DNA from: Formosa sp. Hel1_31_208 | GTDB taxonomy: Bacteria; Bacteroidota; Bacteroidia; Flavobacteriales; Flavobacteriaceae | NCBI RefSeq assembly: GCF_900104785.1 | Contig: NZ_LT629733.1 | Location: forward strand, 652,501 to 716,500 | Length of the DNA: 64,000 bases | Direction: 5' to 3' | Shown here: one piece after another, positions 9,206 through 17,989 of the stretch | How positions within the stretch are numbered: position 1 is the first letter of the stretch | How the letters are laid out: each line of letters starts with the position of its first letter | Translations under genes and position numbers: made by a program | The notes under the pieces: generated by a model | Seen by the model: the letters and a program-made list of their open reading frames with translations, nothing else | What the model was told of the DNA's origin: nothing | Database searches by the model: none

Positions 9206-9652
9206 ATGTTTTCAGATAAAAAAACAGTACGTATGGCTACAGAAACAATTTCACAACAAAACACAATCGCTAAAGGCACTATAATTACAGGAGATATTAT
9301 TAGCGAAGGTGACTTTCGAATTGAAGGTTCAATTCAAGGCAATATTAAAACTCCAGGAAAGGTAGTAATTGGTAAAACAGGAATTATCAATGGGACATTA
9401 AAAAGTGCTAACGCAGATATAGAAGGTAAGTTTTCAGGCAAATTAATGCTATCTGACACCCTATCTTTAAAGTCGTCTGCACATGTTGAAGGCGAAGTTG
9501 AAGTTGGTAAACTAGCAGTAGAACCTGGTGCAACTTTTAACGCGACTTGTATGATGAAAGGCGCTCTTAAAGAATTGAATAATGGACCAACAAAACAAAC
9601 AACCATCCAACGACCACGACAAGCCAACCCAGAAAAAGGGCAAACAGCTTAA
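9206..9652 (+). CDS. Bactofilin-family polymer-forming protein
   Basis: 148 residues. A short disordered N-terminus (MFSDKKTVRMATETISQQ) is followed by a right-handed beta-helix built from short repeats: GTIITGDIISEGDFRIEGSI, then GNIKTPGKVVIGKTGIING, then the HVEGEVEVGKL turn. The C-terminal tail (about 125-148) is polar and proline-containing. Bactofilins polymerise without nucleotide and scaffold envelope enzymes. The ATG at 9206 is chosen because flavobacterial bactofilins commonly start MFSD; an internal ATG lies at 9233. The tail of this gene overlaps the next gene by 71 nt in another frame. Confidence 0.9.
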   Translation: MFSDKKTVRMATETISQQNTIAKGTIITGDIISEGDFRIEGSIQGNIKTPGKVVIGKTGIINGTLKSANADIEGKFSGKLMLSDTLSLKSSAHVEGEVEVGKLAVEPGATFNATCMMKGALKELNNGPTKQTTIQRPRQANPEKGQTA

Positions 9653-9842
9653 AAACATTGCAATACTCTCAGGTATTGGTTTTGAAATGGGAGCGATTAT
9701 CTATGGTTTCGTTATGCTTGGGAAGTGGCTCGATCGCACTTACAATGATGGAGAAAAACTATACATAATCTTTTGTACACTATTTGGAGTAGCAGCTTCT
9801 CTATTTATCGTAATTAAACAACTTAATAGAATTCATAAATAA
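9582..9842 (+). CDS. AtpZ/AtpI-family small membrane protein
   Basis: 86 residues. A polar N-terminus rich in Gln, Asn and Lys (1-23) precedes two transmembrane helices (about 27-48 and 57-78) with GIGFEMGAIIYGFVMLGKWLD, split here as GIGFEMGAIIYG and FVMLGKWLD. This is the AtpZ pattern found ahead of F-ATPase genes, where AtpZ/AtpI proteins help assemble the c-ring or admit Mg2+/Ca2+. The ATG at 9582 lies inside the bactofilin gene, giving a 71-nt overlap; I see no other ATG before the first helix, so the overlap seems real. It abuts the next gene at 9843. Confidence 0.83.
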   Translation: MDQQNKQPSNDHDKPTQKKGKQLKNIAILSGIGFEMGAIIYGFVMLGKWLDRTYNDGEKLYIIFCTLFGVAASLFIVIKQLNRIHK

Positions 9843-10229
9843 ATGAATCAATCATTAATAACATTTTCATTAAAACTCCTCTTAACACTCTCTATCGCAT
9901 TCGGCATGCACCTTTTGGTGTTAAATTATCTTGAGTATGCACTTTTTGAAAACAAAATTGTACTAGCTTATCTTGTGAACGCTGTTTTAGCAATTTTAAT
10001 TTTTTGGTTTTTACTTAGAATGAAAGAAAAGTATAAAGAGCAACTTGGGTTTTTATTCCTCGCTGGAAGTATTTTAAAGTTTGCTGTTTTTTTTATACTT
10101 TTTTACGGCTCATATAAAGTCGATGGGATAATCTCTAAACCTGAGTTTGCAGCATTTTTTGTTCCTTATCTTTTATGTCTCGTGATAGAAACGTCTAGCT
10201 TGGCAAAATGGTTAAACAAATTGGAATAA
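9843..10229 (+). CDS. Small integral membrane protein in the atpI position (DUF6168-like)
   Basis: 128 residues with four hydrophobic helices (about 8-28, 38-58, 70-90, 102-120) and the polar turn LLRMKEKYKEQLG. It starts directly after the AtpZ-like stop codon. Its place between atpZ and atpB is where other bacteria have atpI, and the four-helix plan agrees, but I see no clear AtpI signature. I recall a Flavobacteriia family of this kind labelled DUF6168; that name is uncertain. A role in F-ATPase assembly is inferred from position only. Confidence 0.75.
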   Translation: MNQSLITFSLKLLLTLSIAFGMHLLVLNYLEYALFENKIVLAYLVNAVLAILIFWFLLRMKEKYKEQLGFLFLAGSILKFAVFFILFYGSYKVDGIISKPEFAAFFVPYLLCLVIETSSLAKWLNKLE

Positions 10230-10283
10230 AACAACCATTTTTATCCCCCAATGCACCATCATTAAATAAAGTTTAAAATAGTT

Positions 10284-10312
10284 TTTGTTTTTGATATAAA
10301 ACTATACCTTTG
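10284..10312 (+). promoter_or_regulatory. Promoter of the atpBEFHAG operon
   Basis: TTTG (10284-10287), a 17-nt spacer and TACCTTTG (10305-10312) match the Bacteroidota -33/-7 promoter form. Transcription should begin near 10318, leaving about 28 nt of leader before the atpB ATG at 10346. A TTG start at 10310 would lie inside this element and is rejected. Confidence 0.65.
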
Positions 10313-10345
10313 CAGCGATTTTTAAGCCACTATTATTTAAGTGAT

Positions 10346-11464
10346 ATGCGAACAAGAATAACTGTTAAGACAATTACCTTATTACTGTTTTTAATATCCT
10401 TTACTGCTTTTGCTAGTGAAGGTGAAGGAAAAGGAGATAAAAAATCTGAAATTAAAGAGTATATTCAACATCACTTGAAAGATTCTTATGACTTCAGTTT
10501 GTTCTCTTACACAACTGATTCGGGAGAACATAAATACATAGGAGCTCCGCTTCCTGTGATTCTGTGGGATAACGGTTTGAAAGTGTTTTCTTCTTCAAAA
10601 TTTCATCATGGTGAAACAGTAGCTGAAGCCGGTGGAGATTATTATAAGTTATACCATAGTAAAATATATAAAACCGACGCTCAAGGAACTATCAATTATG
10701 ATGATGAGCATCACCCAACAAATATAAAACCTCTAGATTTTTCAATCACAAAAAGTGTAGTAATGATAATCATTACAGGACTGCTAATGTTCTTCTTGTT
10801 TAGGGGCTTGGCAAAATCGTATGCTAATAATGGTGGAATTGCAAAAGGGTTTGGACGTTTCTTTGAGCCAATTGTACTTTACATTCGAGATGATATCGCG
10901 ATTCCAAATATTGGAGAGAAAAAGTACATGAAGTATATGCCATTTTTATTAACGGTATTCTTCTTTATTTGGTTTTTAAACATATTTGGCTTAACACCAT
11001 TAGGGGTTAATGTTACGGGTAATTTAGCCGTAACAGCATCTTTGGCTATATTAACTTTTTTATTGACAAATTTAACTGGAACTAGAGATTATTGGAAGCA
11101 TATTTTTGATCCCCTAGGAGATTCTATGCCATGGTATGCAAAAGCGGTTCTTTACGTCATATTAATCCCGATAGAAGTATTAGGGATTTTTATCAAGCCT
11201 TTTTCATTATTAATACGTCTATATGCTAACATGCAGGCAGGACATATTGTATTAATGAGTTTAATAGGTTTAATGTTTATTTTCAAAAGTTGGTTAGGAA
11301 GTCCACTATCATTTGGATTGGCTTTCGCAATTTCACTTATTGAGATATTAGTAGCATTGCTACAAGCATATATTTTTACAATGTTATCTGCGCTTTACTT
11401 TGGTTTTGCCGCAGAAACTCACGACCATGCTGAAGAGCATGAAGGTGATGTTCAGCATTTGTAA
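10346..11464 (+). CDS. atpB: F1Fo ATP synthase subunit a
   Basis: About 372 residues, longer than proteobacterial subunit a because of an N-terminal extension usual in Bacteroidota: a signal-like segment (TVKTITLLLFLISFTAFA) and a roughly 110-residue hydrophilic, His-rich domain. The membrane part carries the conserved FSLLIRLYANMQAGHIVL, whose arginine takes part in proton transfer against the c-ring, and the final ALLQAYIFTMLSALY helix. The C-terminus is His/Glu-rich (HDHAEEHEGDVQH). Start at 10346 is set by the promoter. Part of the Fo proton channel in the inner membrane. Confidence 0.96.
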   Translation: MRTRITVKTITLLLFLISFTAFASEGEGKGDKKSEIKEYIQHHLKDSYDFSLFSYTTDSGEHKYIGAPLPVILWDNGLKVFSSSKFHHGETVAEAGGDYYKLYHSKIYKTDAQGTINYDDEHHPTNIKPLDFSITKSVVMIIITGLLMFFLFRGLAKSYANNGGIAKGFGRFFEPIVLYIRDDIAIPNIGEKKYMKYMPFLLTVFFFIWFLNIFGLTPLGVNVTGNLAVTASLAILTFLLTNLTGTRDYWKHIFDPLGDSMPWYAKAVLYVILIPIEVLGIFIKPFSLLIRLYANMQAGHIVLMSLIGLMFIFKSWLGSPLSFGLAFAISLIEILVALLQAYIFTMLSALYFGFAAETHDHAEEHEGDVQHL

Positions 11465-11504
11465 TCATATGAATTTGAATGTTTAATTTTTAAATATATT
11501 TATT

Positions 11505-11696
11505 ATGGAAATCCCAGTAATGGTAGGTGCAGGTTTAGTTGTAATTGGAGTTGGTATTGGTATTGGTAAAATTGGTGGTTCTGCTATGGAAGCGATCGCT
11601 CGTCAACCAGAATCTTACGGTAAGATCCAAACAGCTATGCTTATTGCAGCAGCTTTAATTGAAGGTATTGGATTTGCGGCTTTATTTGCTGTATAA
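11505..11696 (+). CDS. atpE: F1Fo ATP synthase subunit c
   Basis: 63 residues forming two membrane helices joined by the polar loop ARQPE. The proton-binding glutamate is in AALIEGIGFAALF. The first helix is glycine-rich (GIGIGKIGG). The residue after the key glutamate is glycine rather than the Ser/Thr usual in sodium-binding rings, so proton coupling is likely. It is short, about 10-20 residues less than many c subunits, as is usual for this family. Many copies form the rotor ring, so it must be made in excess; a hairpin follows the stop. Confidence 0.97.
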   Translation: MEIPVMVGAGLVVIGVGIGIGKIGGSAMEAIARQPESYGKIQTAMLIAAALIEGIGFAALFAV

Positions 11697-11710
11697 TCAA
11701 AACCAAACAA

Positions 11711-11743
11711 AGTAACCTTGTAACGGTTGGTTGCAAGGTTGCT
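11711..11743 (+). promoter_or_regulatory. Intercistronic hairpin between atpE and atpF
   Basis: AGTAACCTTG (11711-11720) pairs with CAAGGTTGCT (11734-11743), ten pairs including one G-U, with a 13-nt loop. No T-run follows, so it is not a simple terminator. It could stabilise the 3' end of an atpE-containing transcript. Confidence 0.45.
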
Positions 11744-11780
11744 TTAATTAAAAATTAAATTGATATAACAATTATATATT

Positions 11781-12278
11781 ATGAAGTTATTAGAAGATTT
11801 TTCTATAGGATTGTTTTTCTGGCAAACATTATTGTTTATCGGACTTTTATTATTGCTAAGAAAATTTGCATGGAAGCCAATTTTAAATGCGGTTAACGAT
11901 AGAGAAGAAGGTATTAAAAATGCTTTAGCTTCTGCAGAAAGCGCCAAGAAGGAAATGGAAAACCTTCAAGCTGATAACCAAAAGTTATTACAAGAAGCAC
12001 GTTTAGAACGTGAGGCAATGCTCAAAGAAGCACGTGAGTTAAAAAACACAATGATTGAAGATGCCAAAGGAGAAGCGTCTGCTCAAGCAAACAAAATTAT
12101 TGAGCAAGCCCAAGCTGCGATTACAAGTGAAAAGCAAGCTGCGATAGCAGACCTAAAGGCACAAGTAGCTAATTTGTCTGTAGAAATTGCAGAGAAAGTT
12201 GTGAAAGCAGAATTATCAGACAAAGACAAACAACTTAAATTAGTTGAGTCAATGTTAAGTGAAGCTAAATTGAACTAA
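11781..12278 (+). CDS. atpF: F1Fo ATP synthase subunit b
   Basis: 165 residues. One N-terminal membrane helix (about 8-27, LFFWQTLLFIGLLLLLRKFAW without a break in the protein; shown here as LFFWQTLLFIGL) is followed by KPILNAVNDREEGI and a long Ala/Glu/Lys coiled coil to the end. This is the peripheral stalk that holds F1 to subunit a. It lies between subunit c and delta genes, with 4 nt to atpH. Confidence 0.95.
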   Translation: MKLLEDFSIGLFFWQTLLFIGLLLLLRKFAWKPILNAVNDREEGIKNALASAESAKKEMENLQADNQKLLQEARLEREAMLKEARELKNTMIEDAKGEASAQANKIIEQAQAAITSEKQAAIADLKAQVANLSVEIAEKVVKAELSDKDKQLKLVESMLSEAKLN

Positions 12279-12282
12279 GACA

Positions 12283-12822
12283 ATGGCAGGAACAAGAGCA
12301 GCAATTCGTTACGCGAAAGCGATTTTAGATCTAGCGCAAACTCAGAAAACGGCAGAAGCGATAAATGAGGACATGATGTTAGTGTCTAAATCTGTTAGCG
12401 AAAATCAAGACTTGAGCGATATGCTTCAAAGTCCTATGATTACATCTAGCGATAAAAAAGAAGCTTTGTTGGCAGTGTTTCCAAAAACAAACCCAATGTT
12501 TTCGAGCTTAGTGGATCTATTAGTGACAAATAAGCGCGTCAACATTTTAGGAGATATCGCTTCCAAATATGTTGAATTATTTGAAAAGGCTCAAAACATT
12601 GAAGTAGCAAACGTTACTACAGCCGTGCCTTTATCAGAGAATTTAAAAAAGAAGGTGCTTGCGAAAGTTAAAGAATTAACAAGTGCAGATAAAATTGAGA
12701 TTAAGAATACAGTTGATGAAAGTATTTTAGGCGGTTTCATTTTGCGTGTCGGAGATATCCAATACAACGCAAGTATTGCTAATCAATTGAATAAATTAAA
12801 AAGAGAATTTACATTAAATTAA
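12283..12822 (+). CDS. atpH: F1Fo ATP synthase subunit delta
   Basis: 179 residues. The N-terminus GTRAAIRYAKAILDLAQ matches the conserved helical start of the delta subunit, and the C-terminal DESILGGFILRVGDIQYNAS is the family signature. It joins the peripheral stalk to the top of the alpha3beta3 head. It follows atpF after 4 nt and is separated from atpA by a short gap holding a small hairpin. Confidence 0.95.
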   Translation: MAGTRAAIRYAKAILDLAQTQKTAEAINEDMMLVSKSVSENQDLSDMLQSPMITSSDKKEALLAVFPKTNPMFSSLVDLLVTNKRVNILGDIASKYVELFEKAQNIEVANVTTAVPLSENLKKKVLAKVKELTSADKIEIKNTVDESILGGFILRVGDIQYNASIANQLNKLKREFTLN

Positions 12823-12826
12823 AAAG

Positions 12827-12844
12827 TTCTAGCGACGGCTAGAA
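12827..12844 (+). promoter_or_regulatory. Intercistronic hairpin between atpH and atpA
   Basis: TTCTAGC (12827-12833) pairs perfectly with GCTAGAA (12838-12844) around the 4-nt loop GACG. It starts 4 nt past the atpH stop and ends 16 nt before the atpA ATG. No T-run follows. Confidence 0.4.
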
Positions 12845-12860
12845 ATAATACTAAATAAAG

Positions 12861-14441
12861 ATGGCAGAAGTAAAACCAGCTGAAATATCAGCAATCTTAA
12901 AACAACAACTATCAGGTTTTGAAGCAGGAGCTTCATTAGACGAAGTTGGAACAGTATTAACTGTAGGTGATGGTATTGTACGTGCTTACGGATTGGCTAA
13001 CGCTCAATATGGTGAGTTAGTAGAATTCGATGGTGGATTAGAAGGTATCGTACTTAATCTTGAAGAAGATAACGTAGGTATTGTATTGTTAGGAGTTTCA
13101 GTAGGCGTAAGAGAAGGGTCTACAGTTAAACGTACTGGTCGTATCGCATCTGTTAATGTAGGTGAAGGTATTGTTGGACGTGTTGTTGATACTCTTGGAA
13201 ATCCTATTGATGGGAAAGGACCAATTTCAGGTAAAACATATGAAATGCCTTTAGAGCGTAAAGCACCTGGGGTTATCTATAGAGAGCCAGTGACTGAGCC
13301 ATTACAAACAGGGATTAAGGCAATTGATGCTATGATTCCAGTAGGTAGAGGTCAGCGTGAATTGGTAATTGGTGACCGTCAAACTGGAAAAACTGCAGTT
13401 TGTATTGATGCGATTTTAAATCAAAAAGAATTTTACGATGCAGGTGAACCTGTATATTGTATATATGTTGCTGTAGGTCAAAAGGCCTCTACAGTAGCCT
13501 TAATTGCTAAAACCTTAGAAGAAAAAGGAGCTTTAGCATATACCACGATAGTCGCTGCGAATGCATCAGACCCTGCTGCAATGCAAGTTTATGCACCTTT
13601 TACAGGAGCATCTATTGGGGAGTACTTTAGAGATACTGGTAGACCAGCTTTAATTGTATTTGATGATTTATCAAAACAAGCAGTTGCTTACCGTGAGATC
13701 TCTTTATTATTACGTCGTCCTCCAGGACGTGAAGCTTATCCAGGTGACGTTTTCTATTTACATTCAAGATTATTAGAACGTTCTGCAAAAGTTATTAATG
13801 ATGATGAAATTGCTAAGCAAATGAACGACCTACCTGAGTCATTAAAACCTCTAGTGAAAGGTGGTGGATCATTAACAGCATTGCCAATTATTGAAACTCA
13901 AGCGGGTGACGTTTCTGCATATATTCCAACAAACGTAATTTCGATTACTGATGGTCAAATCTTTTTAGATGGAGATTTATTTAACTCGGGTGTACGTCCA
14001 GCAATTAACGTAGGTATTTCTGTATCTCGTGTTGGTGGTAACGCTCAAATTAAATCAATGAAAAAAGTAGCAGGAACCTTAAAACTAGATCAAGCACAGT
14101 ACCGTGAATTAGAAGCGTTTGCTAAGTTTGGTTCAGATTTAGATGCTGTGACATTAAATGTAATTGAAAAAGGTAAACGTAATGTTGAAATCTTAAAGCA
14201 AGCTCAAAATGATCCGTTTACTGTAGAAGATCAGGTTGCAATTATTTATGCTGGATCTAAAAACTTATTGAGAGACGTTCCGGTAAATAAAATTAAAGAA
14301 TTCGAAAGAGATTATCTTGAGTTCTTAAAAGCAAAGCATTCAGATGTTTTGAGTACGTTAAAAGCAGGAAAATTGACTGATGAAGTTATAGACACCTTAA
14401 CGGCAGTTTGTAAAGATTTATCAGGAAAGTATAGAGCATAA
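12861..14441 (+). CDS. atpA: F1Fo ATP synthase subunit alpha
   Basis: 526 residues, normal length. The P-loop is GDRQTGKTA (about residue 171-179). The catalytic-interface arginine lies in the conserved [11 protein letters not shown] block, and [20 protein letters not shown] is present. The order is beta-barrel crown, nucleotide-binding domain, helical C-terminal domain. It forms the alpha3beta3 head, but no beta gene is in this operon. Codon use looks like that of a highly expressed gene compared with its neighbours. Confidence 0.98.
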   Translation: MAEVKPAEISAILKQQLSGFEAGASLDEVGTVLTVGDGIVRAYGLANAQYGELVEFDGGLEGIVLNLEEDNVGIVLLGVSVGVREGSTVKRTGRIASVNVGEGIVGRVVDTLGNPIDGKGPISGKTYEMPLERKAPGVIYREPVTEPLQTGIKAIDAMIPVGRGQRELVIGDRQTGKTAVCIDAILNQKEFYDAGEPVYCIYVAVGQKASTVALIAKTLEEKGALAYTTIVAANASDPAAMQVYAPFTGASIGEYFRDTGRPALIVFDDLSKQAVAYREISLLLRRPPGREAYPGDVFYLHSRLLERSAKVINDDEIAKQMNDLPESLKPLVKGGGSLTALPIIETQAGDVSAYIPTNVISITDGQIFLDGDLFNSGVRPAINVGISVSRVGGNAQIKSMKKVAGTLKLDQAQYRELEAFAKFGSDLDAVTLNVIEKGKRNVEILKQAQNDPFTVEDQVAIIYAGSKNLLRDVPVNKIKEFERDYLEFLKAKHSDVLSTLKAGKLTDEVIDTLTAVCKDLSGKYRA

Positions 14442-14446
14442 TTAAC

Positions 14447-14474
14447 ATTCCTGCGCTAGATTTAGCGCAGGAAT
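14447..14474 (+). promoter_or_regulatory. Strong intercistronic hairpin between atpA and atpG
   Basis: ATTCCTGCGCTA (14447-14458) pairs perfectly over 12 bases with TAGCGCAGGAAT (14463-14474) around the loop GATT. It begins 5 nt after the atpA stop and ends 17 nt before the atpG ATG. Only ATTTTC follows, so full termination is unlikely; partial termination or an RNA-stability barrier is more plausible. Confidence 0.55.
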
Positions 14475-14491
14475 ATTTTCATATTTCACAT

Positions 14492-15349
14492 ATGGCTAAT
14501 TTAAAAGAAATACGTAATAGAATATCTTCGGTATCATCAACGATGCAGATTACTAGTGCCATGAAAATGGTATCTGCTGCAAAATTGAAAAAAGCTCAAG
14601 ATGCTATTACCGCAATGCGACCTTATTCTGATAAGTTGACTGAGCTTTTACAAAGCTTAAGTGCAACTTTAGATGCAGATTCTGGAAGTAAATTTGCAGA
14701 TCAACGTGAGGTGAAAAAAGTTTTACTTGTGGTAATCACCTCTAATAGAGGTCTTGCAGGTGCTTTTAACTCTAATATCATTAAGGAGGTTATAAGTCTT
14801 ACCAATAATAAATATGCAAATCAAGACGTATCTTTTTTAGCAATTGGTAAAAAGGCAAATGATGCTTTCAAAAAAACAAATAATGTCATTGCTAATAAAA
14901 GTGGAGTTTATGATGATTTGACTTTTGATAACGTTGCTGAAATAGCAGAATTATTAATGGAGAAATTTGTTGAAGGGGATTTTGATAAAATCGAGATTAT
15001 CTATAACAAGTTTAAAAATGCGGCAACACAAATTGTAATGACAGAACAATTCTTGCCAATTGTTCCAATGCAAGGCGTGTCAATTAATACAGATTACCTT
15101 TTCGAACCTTCAAAAGCAGAGATTGTAGAGCAATTAATTCCGAAGTCATTAAAAACACAATTGTATAAATCAGTTAGAGATAGTTTTGCTTCTGAACATG
15201 GTGCACGTATGACCGCGATGCATAAAGCAACAGATAACGCTACTGATTTAAGAGACCAATTAAAATTAACCTATAATAAAGCACGTCAGGCTGCAATTAC
15301 AAACGAAATCCTTGAGATCGTTGGTGGAGCAGAGGCCTTGAATAACTAA
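14492..15349 (+). CDS. atpG: F1Fo ATP synthase subunit gamma
   Basis: 285 residues. The N-terminal helix ANLKEIRNRISSVSSTMQIT with SAMKMVSAAKLKKA and the C-terminal coiled-coil partner RQAAITNEILEIVGGAEAL are diagnostic; together they form the rotating shaft. VITSNRGLAGAFN is the conserved Rossmann-like core segment. It is the last gene of the operon. The usual beta and epsilon genes do not follow; a two-hairpin terminator region does. Confidence 0.97.
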   Translation: MANLKEIRNRISSVSSTMQITSAMKMVSAAKLKKAQDAITAMRPYSDKLTELLQSLSATLDADSGSKFADQREVKKVLLVVITSNRGLAGAFNSNIIKEVISLTNNKYANQDVSFLAIGKKANDAFKKTNNVIANKSGVYDDLTFDNVAEIAELLMEKFVEGDFDKIEIIYNKFKNAATQIVMTEQFLPIVPMQGVSINTDYLFEPSKAEIVEQLIPKSLKTQLYKSVRDSFASEHGARMTAMHKATDNATDLRDQLKLTYNKARQAAITNEILEIVGGAEALNN

Positions 15350-15360
15350 CATAATACTTA

Positions 15361-15423
15361 TCAGACGTTGTCTGATACAAATAAACTAGACAAAACCTAA
15401 CTTTAACGAGTTAGGTTTTTTTA
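15361..15423 (+). terminator. Terminator region of the atp operon
   Basis: A 6-bp hairpin (TCAGAC / GTCTGA, loop GTT, 15361-15375) is followed by a strong stem AAAACCTAACT (15392-15402) / AGTTAGGTTTT (15409-15419), loop of 6 nt, and a T-run to 15422. The second hairpin is a standard rho-independent terminator. Confidence 0.85.
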
Positions 15424-15470
15424 TGCGATCAATTTTGAAATCGTATATTTAACTCACTTAAACGACAAGA

Positions 15471-15974
15471 ATGAAATTAGCGAAACGCATGACGTCCTTA
15501 ATCTTTATACTGGTACTTATGGTAAGTTTCTCTCAATGCTCAACCACACAAAAGCTCCAAAATGAAGCACCAACAAGTTTTGGAGATGTCTATTGTCAAA
15601 ACTGGACAGCAGGAGTACAAGGAGGAGGTTCTGGGATAAATCTATTTATTCCAATAGGTAACACCTCAATTCGTTTAGATAGTGTTTATTTTAGAGGGAA
15701 AGCCACTAAATTAGAAGTGAAGCCTGTAAATCCACGGTTGTTTATTGGTCGTTTTAAAACTGAAATAAATCAGCCCAAAGACATCATTTTAAGTAGTGAT
15801 TCTAAAGAAGAATATAACAATAAGTTACCGGAACAACAGGTTGAGATTCCTTTTGAACTAACGAACAATGAATGTGTGGTTAGTTATAAGGACGGTAACA
15901 AAACATTGTATTATAAAATATCGAATGTTCGAGAAGAACAACCCATATTTTACCCAAGTGCTCCACCAAATTAA
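15471..15974 (+). CDS. Lipoprotein of unknown function, paralogue 1
   Basis: 167 residues. A lipoprotein signal ends in SFSQC (cysteine at about 23). The mature part is beta-rich and contains YCQNWTAGVQGGGSGINLFI, LDSVYFRGKATKLE and NECVVSYKDGNKTLYYKI. The same blocks occur in the next gene, so the two are tandem paralogues. I do not recognise a named family. A likely location is the periplasmic face of the outer membrane. It has its own gap after the atp terminator and probably its own promoter; TATATTTA at 15444-15451 is a near match. Confidence 0.82.
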   Translation: MKLAKRMTSLIFILVLMVSFSQCSTTQKLQNEAPTSFGDVYCQNWTAGVQGGGSGINLFIPIGNTSIRLDSVYFRGKATKLEVKPVNPRLFIGRFKTEINQPKDIILSSDSKEEYNNKLPEQQVEIPFELTNNECVVSYKDGNKTLYYKISNVREEQPIFYPSAPPN

Positions 15975-16008
15975 AACAAAATGACCCAAATCAAAACCCT
16001 TAACCCAT

Positions 16009-16470
16009 ATGAAAATTTCAAAGTCAAAATTATTTAGCTTAGCCTTGTTCACGATAGTATTAGTAAGTTGCTCTAACGCTTATAAGTTCCAGAAATCAGC
16101 TCCTTTTAAATATACAAGAGCTTATTTTCAGAATTGGACAGCAGCCATTAAAATAGGAAGTTCAGGAGTTAATTTTCACATTGCTAATTTAACACCTAAT
16201 GCAGGTGTCGTAATTGATAGTGTATACTTCAGAAAAATGAGCGGTAAGCTCATTTCTTCCAAAGGGAAATATGTGTCACAATTAGTAAAGCGCAAACCAA
16301 TTTCTGAAGGACATACATTAACTACCACTGGAGATTTTCCTTTTAAAATAGGGAATAGAGAATGTGTTGTGAGTTATACAGAAAATGGAGAAACTAAGTA
16401 TTTTAAAATTACAGATATTATCGAAAATGAAGGGGTTTATTATGAAGATGGACCGCCTAGTAAGCTGTAA
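16009..16470 (+). CDS. Lipoprotein of unknown function, paralogue 2
   Basis: 153 residues. The lipobox is VLVSC (cysteine at about 21). Shared blocks with the preceding gene are YFQNWTAAIKIGSSGVNFHI, IDSVYFRKMSGKL and NRECVVSYTENGETKYFKI, in the same order and spacing. It starts 35 nt after paralogue 1, so they are probably cotranscribed. Both keep a Cys in the CVVSY block. Function unknown. Confidence 0.82.
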   Translation: MKISKSKLFSLALFTIVLVSCSNAYKFQKSAPFKYTRAYFQNWTAAIKIGSSGVNFHIANLTPNAGVVIDSVYFRKMSGKLISSKGKYVSQLVKRKPISEGHTLTTTGDFPFKIGNRECVVSYTENGETKYFKITDIIENEGVYYEDGPPSKL

Positions 16471-16527
16471 TTTATCTTTGGCTATCGTAATCTAAAAACG
16501 TATTTTTAGCATTATAAAAATCAACTT

Positions 16528-17988
16528 TTGAGCGTATTTAAATCCCTTTTTAAACAAACATTCATTTATGGTTTAGCCACTGTTTTGCCTAGAATGTTGA
16601 GTTTTTTATTAGTGCCATTATATACCACTAAAGGGGTGCTGTCATCTGTAGCAGAGTACGGTCAGGTTTCTGTAATATTTTCTTATTTCGTATTGTTTAA
16701 TGTCATATTGGCTTACGGAATGGAAACGGCCTTTTTTAGATTTTTTAATAAGGAGGATAAGAAAGAGAACGTCATTGGAACTTCAGCCATTTCAATCGTT
16801 GCGTCATCCATAGGCTTTTTTGTTCTTGCCTTAATATTCCAATATCATATCGCTTCTTTTATTCAAATTGATGTCAAGTATATCAATCTAGTCATTTGGA
16901 TTTTGCTATTTGATGCCTTGGTGATTATTCCATTTGCATGGTTGAGAGCAACCGAACGACCGATGCGATATGCCATTATCAAAATATTGAATGTAGCTAT
17001 TAATTTAGGGCTGAATCTATTCTTCTTACTGGCTTTAAAAGAGTTGGCTCAAGATGAAAACCTATTTGAAACGATATACAAACCAAATTTTGAAATAAGC
17101 TACATCTTTATCGCCAACCTTATTGCGAGTGCTTGTACATTGCTGTTGGTTTTGTCATTTTATACGAAAATTAAATATAAGTTTGATAAACAACTTTGGA
17201 AACGAATGTTCCGCTATGCCTTTCCAGTACTTGTAGCTGGCGTGGCATTTTCAATTAATGAGACTTTTGACCGAATTTTATTAGACCGCTTGCTGCCACC
17301 CGATATTGCTGAAACCGAAATAGGCATGTATTCCGCATGCTATAAGATTGCGTTGTTCATGACCCTGTTCGCCACAGCATATCGATTAGGGATTGAACCT
17401 TTCTTTTTTAGTCATTCTAAAACTGAAAACCCGCGACAGAATTATGCTAAAATTTTGGAATTCTTTGTAGCATTTGGTGCTATTATTTTATTAGGAGTTG
17501 TGGTCTTTGCAGATATTTTAAAACCTTTTATTGTAAGAAGTGAAGCGTATTGGGAGGCGATGTGGATTGTGCCTATTATTCTCTTAGCTAATTTTTGTTT
17601 AGGAATATATCATAATTTATCGGTTTGGTATAAAATTACCGATAGAACCAGGTTTGGGGCCTATATCTCTATAGTGGGCGCCATAGTGACTTTGGTGATT
17701 AATATCCTTTTTATTGAAGCCTATAGTTACAAAGCTTCTGCAATAGCAACTTTGATCGCTTATAGTATCATGGTATTGCTATCGTACTACTTCGGAAGAA
17801 AATATTATCCCATTCCTTATAATTTAAAAAAGATTGGATTGTATCTCGTTCTTTCAATAGCCTTGTCAGGACTTTCTTTCTACCGATTTAGAGGGGATTA
17901 TATTACCGGAATATCAATGTTAATTGTATTTTTGATTGTCGTGTATCTTTCAGAAAAAAAACAGATAAATCAACTATTAAAAAAATAA
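16528..17988 (+). CDS. Oligosaccharide flippase-family (Wzx/MurJ-type MOP) membrane protein
   Basis: 486 residues with about 12-14 membrane helices. The start [20 protein letters not shown] and the early [10 protein letters not shown] are typical of polysaccharide biosynthesis (MOP superfamily) flippases, which move lipid-linked sugars across the inner membrane. The start codon is TTG at 16528. It heads a run with dut, a nucleotidyltransferase and envelope proteins. The carried lipid-linked substrate is unknown; a lipid II role cannot be excluded but there is no specific sign of MurJ. Confidence 0.88.
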   Translation: MSVFKSLFKQTFIYGLATVLPRMLSFLLVPLYTTKGVLSSVAEYGQVSVIFSYFVLFNVILAYGMETAFFRFFNKEDKKENVIGTSAISIVASSIGFFVLALIFQYHIASFIQIDVKYINLVIWILLFDALVIIPFAWLRATERPMRYAIIKILNVAINLGLNLFFLLALKELAQDENLFETIYKPNFEISYIFIANLIASACTLLLVLSFYTKIKYKFDKQLWKRMFRYAFPVLVAGVAFSINETFDRILLDRLLPPDIAETEIGMYSACYKIALFMTLFATAYRLGIEPFFFSHSKTENPRQNYAKILEFFVAFGAIILLGVVVFADILKPFIVRSEAYWEAMWIVPIILLANFCLGIYHNLSVWYKITDRTRFGAYISIVGAIVTLVINILFIEAYSYKASAIATLIAYSIMVLLSYYFGRKYYPIPYNLKKIGLYLVLSIALSGLSFYRFRGDYITGISMLIVFLIVVYLSEKKQINQLLKK

Positions 17989-17989
17989 A

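Noticed and set aside
9334..9627. 97-codon minus-strand frame
   Set aside because: Mirror of the regular beta-helix repeats of the bactofilin gene.
10310..10345. Upstream TTG start for atpB
   Set aside because: The TTG is part of the -7 promoter element, so it would not be in the mRNA.
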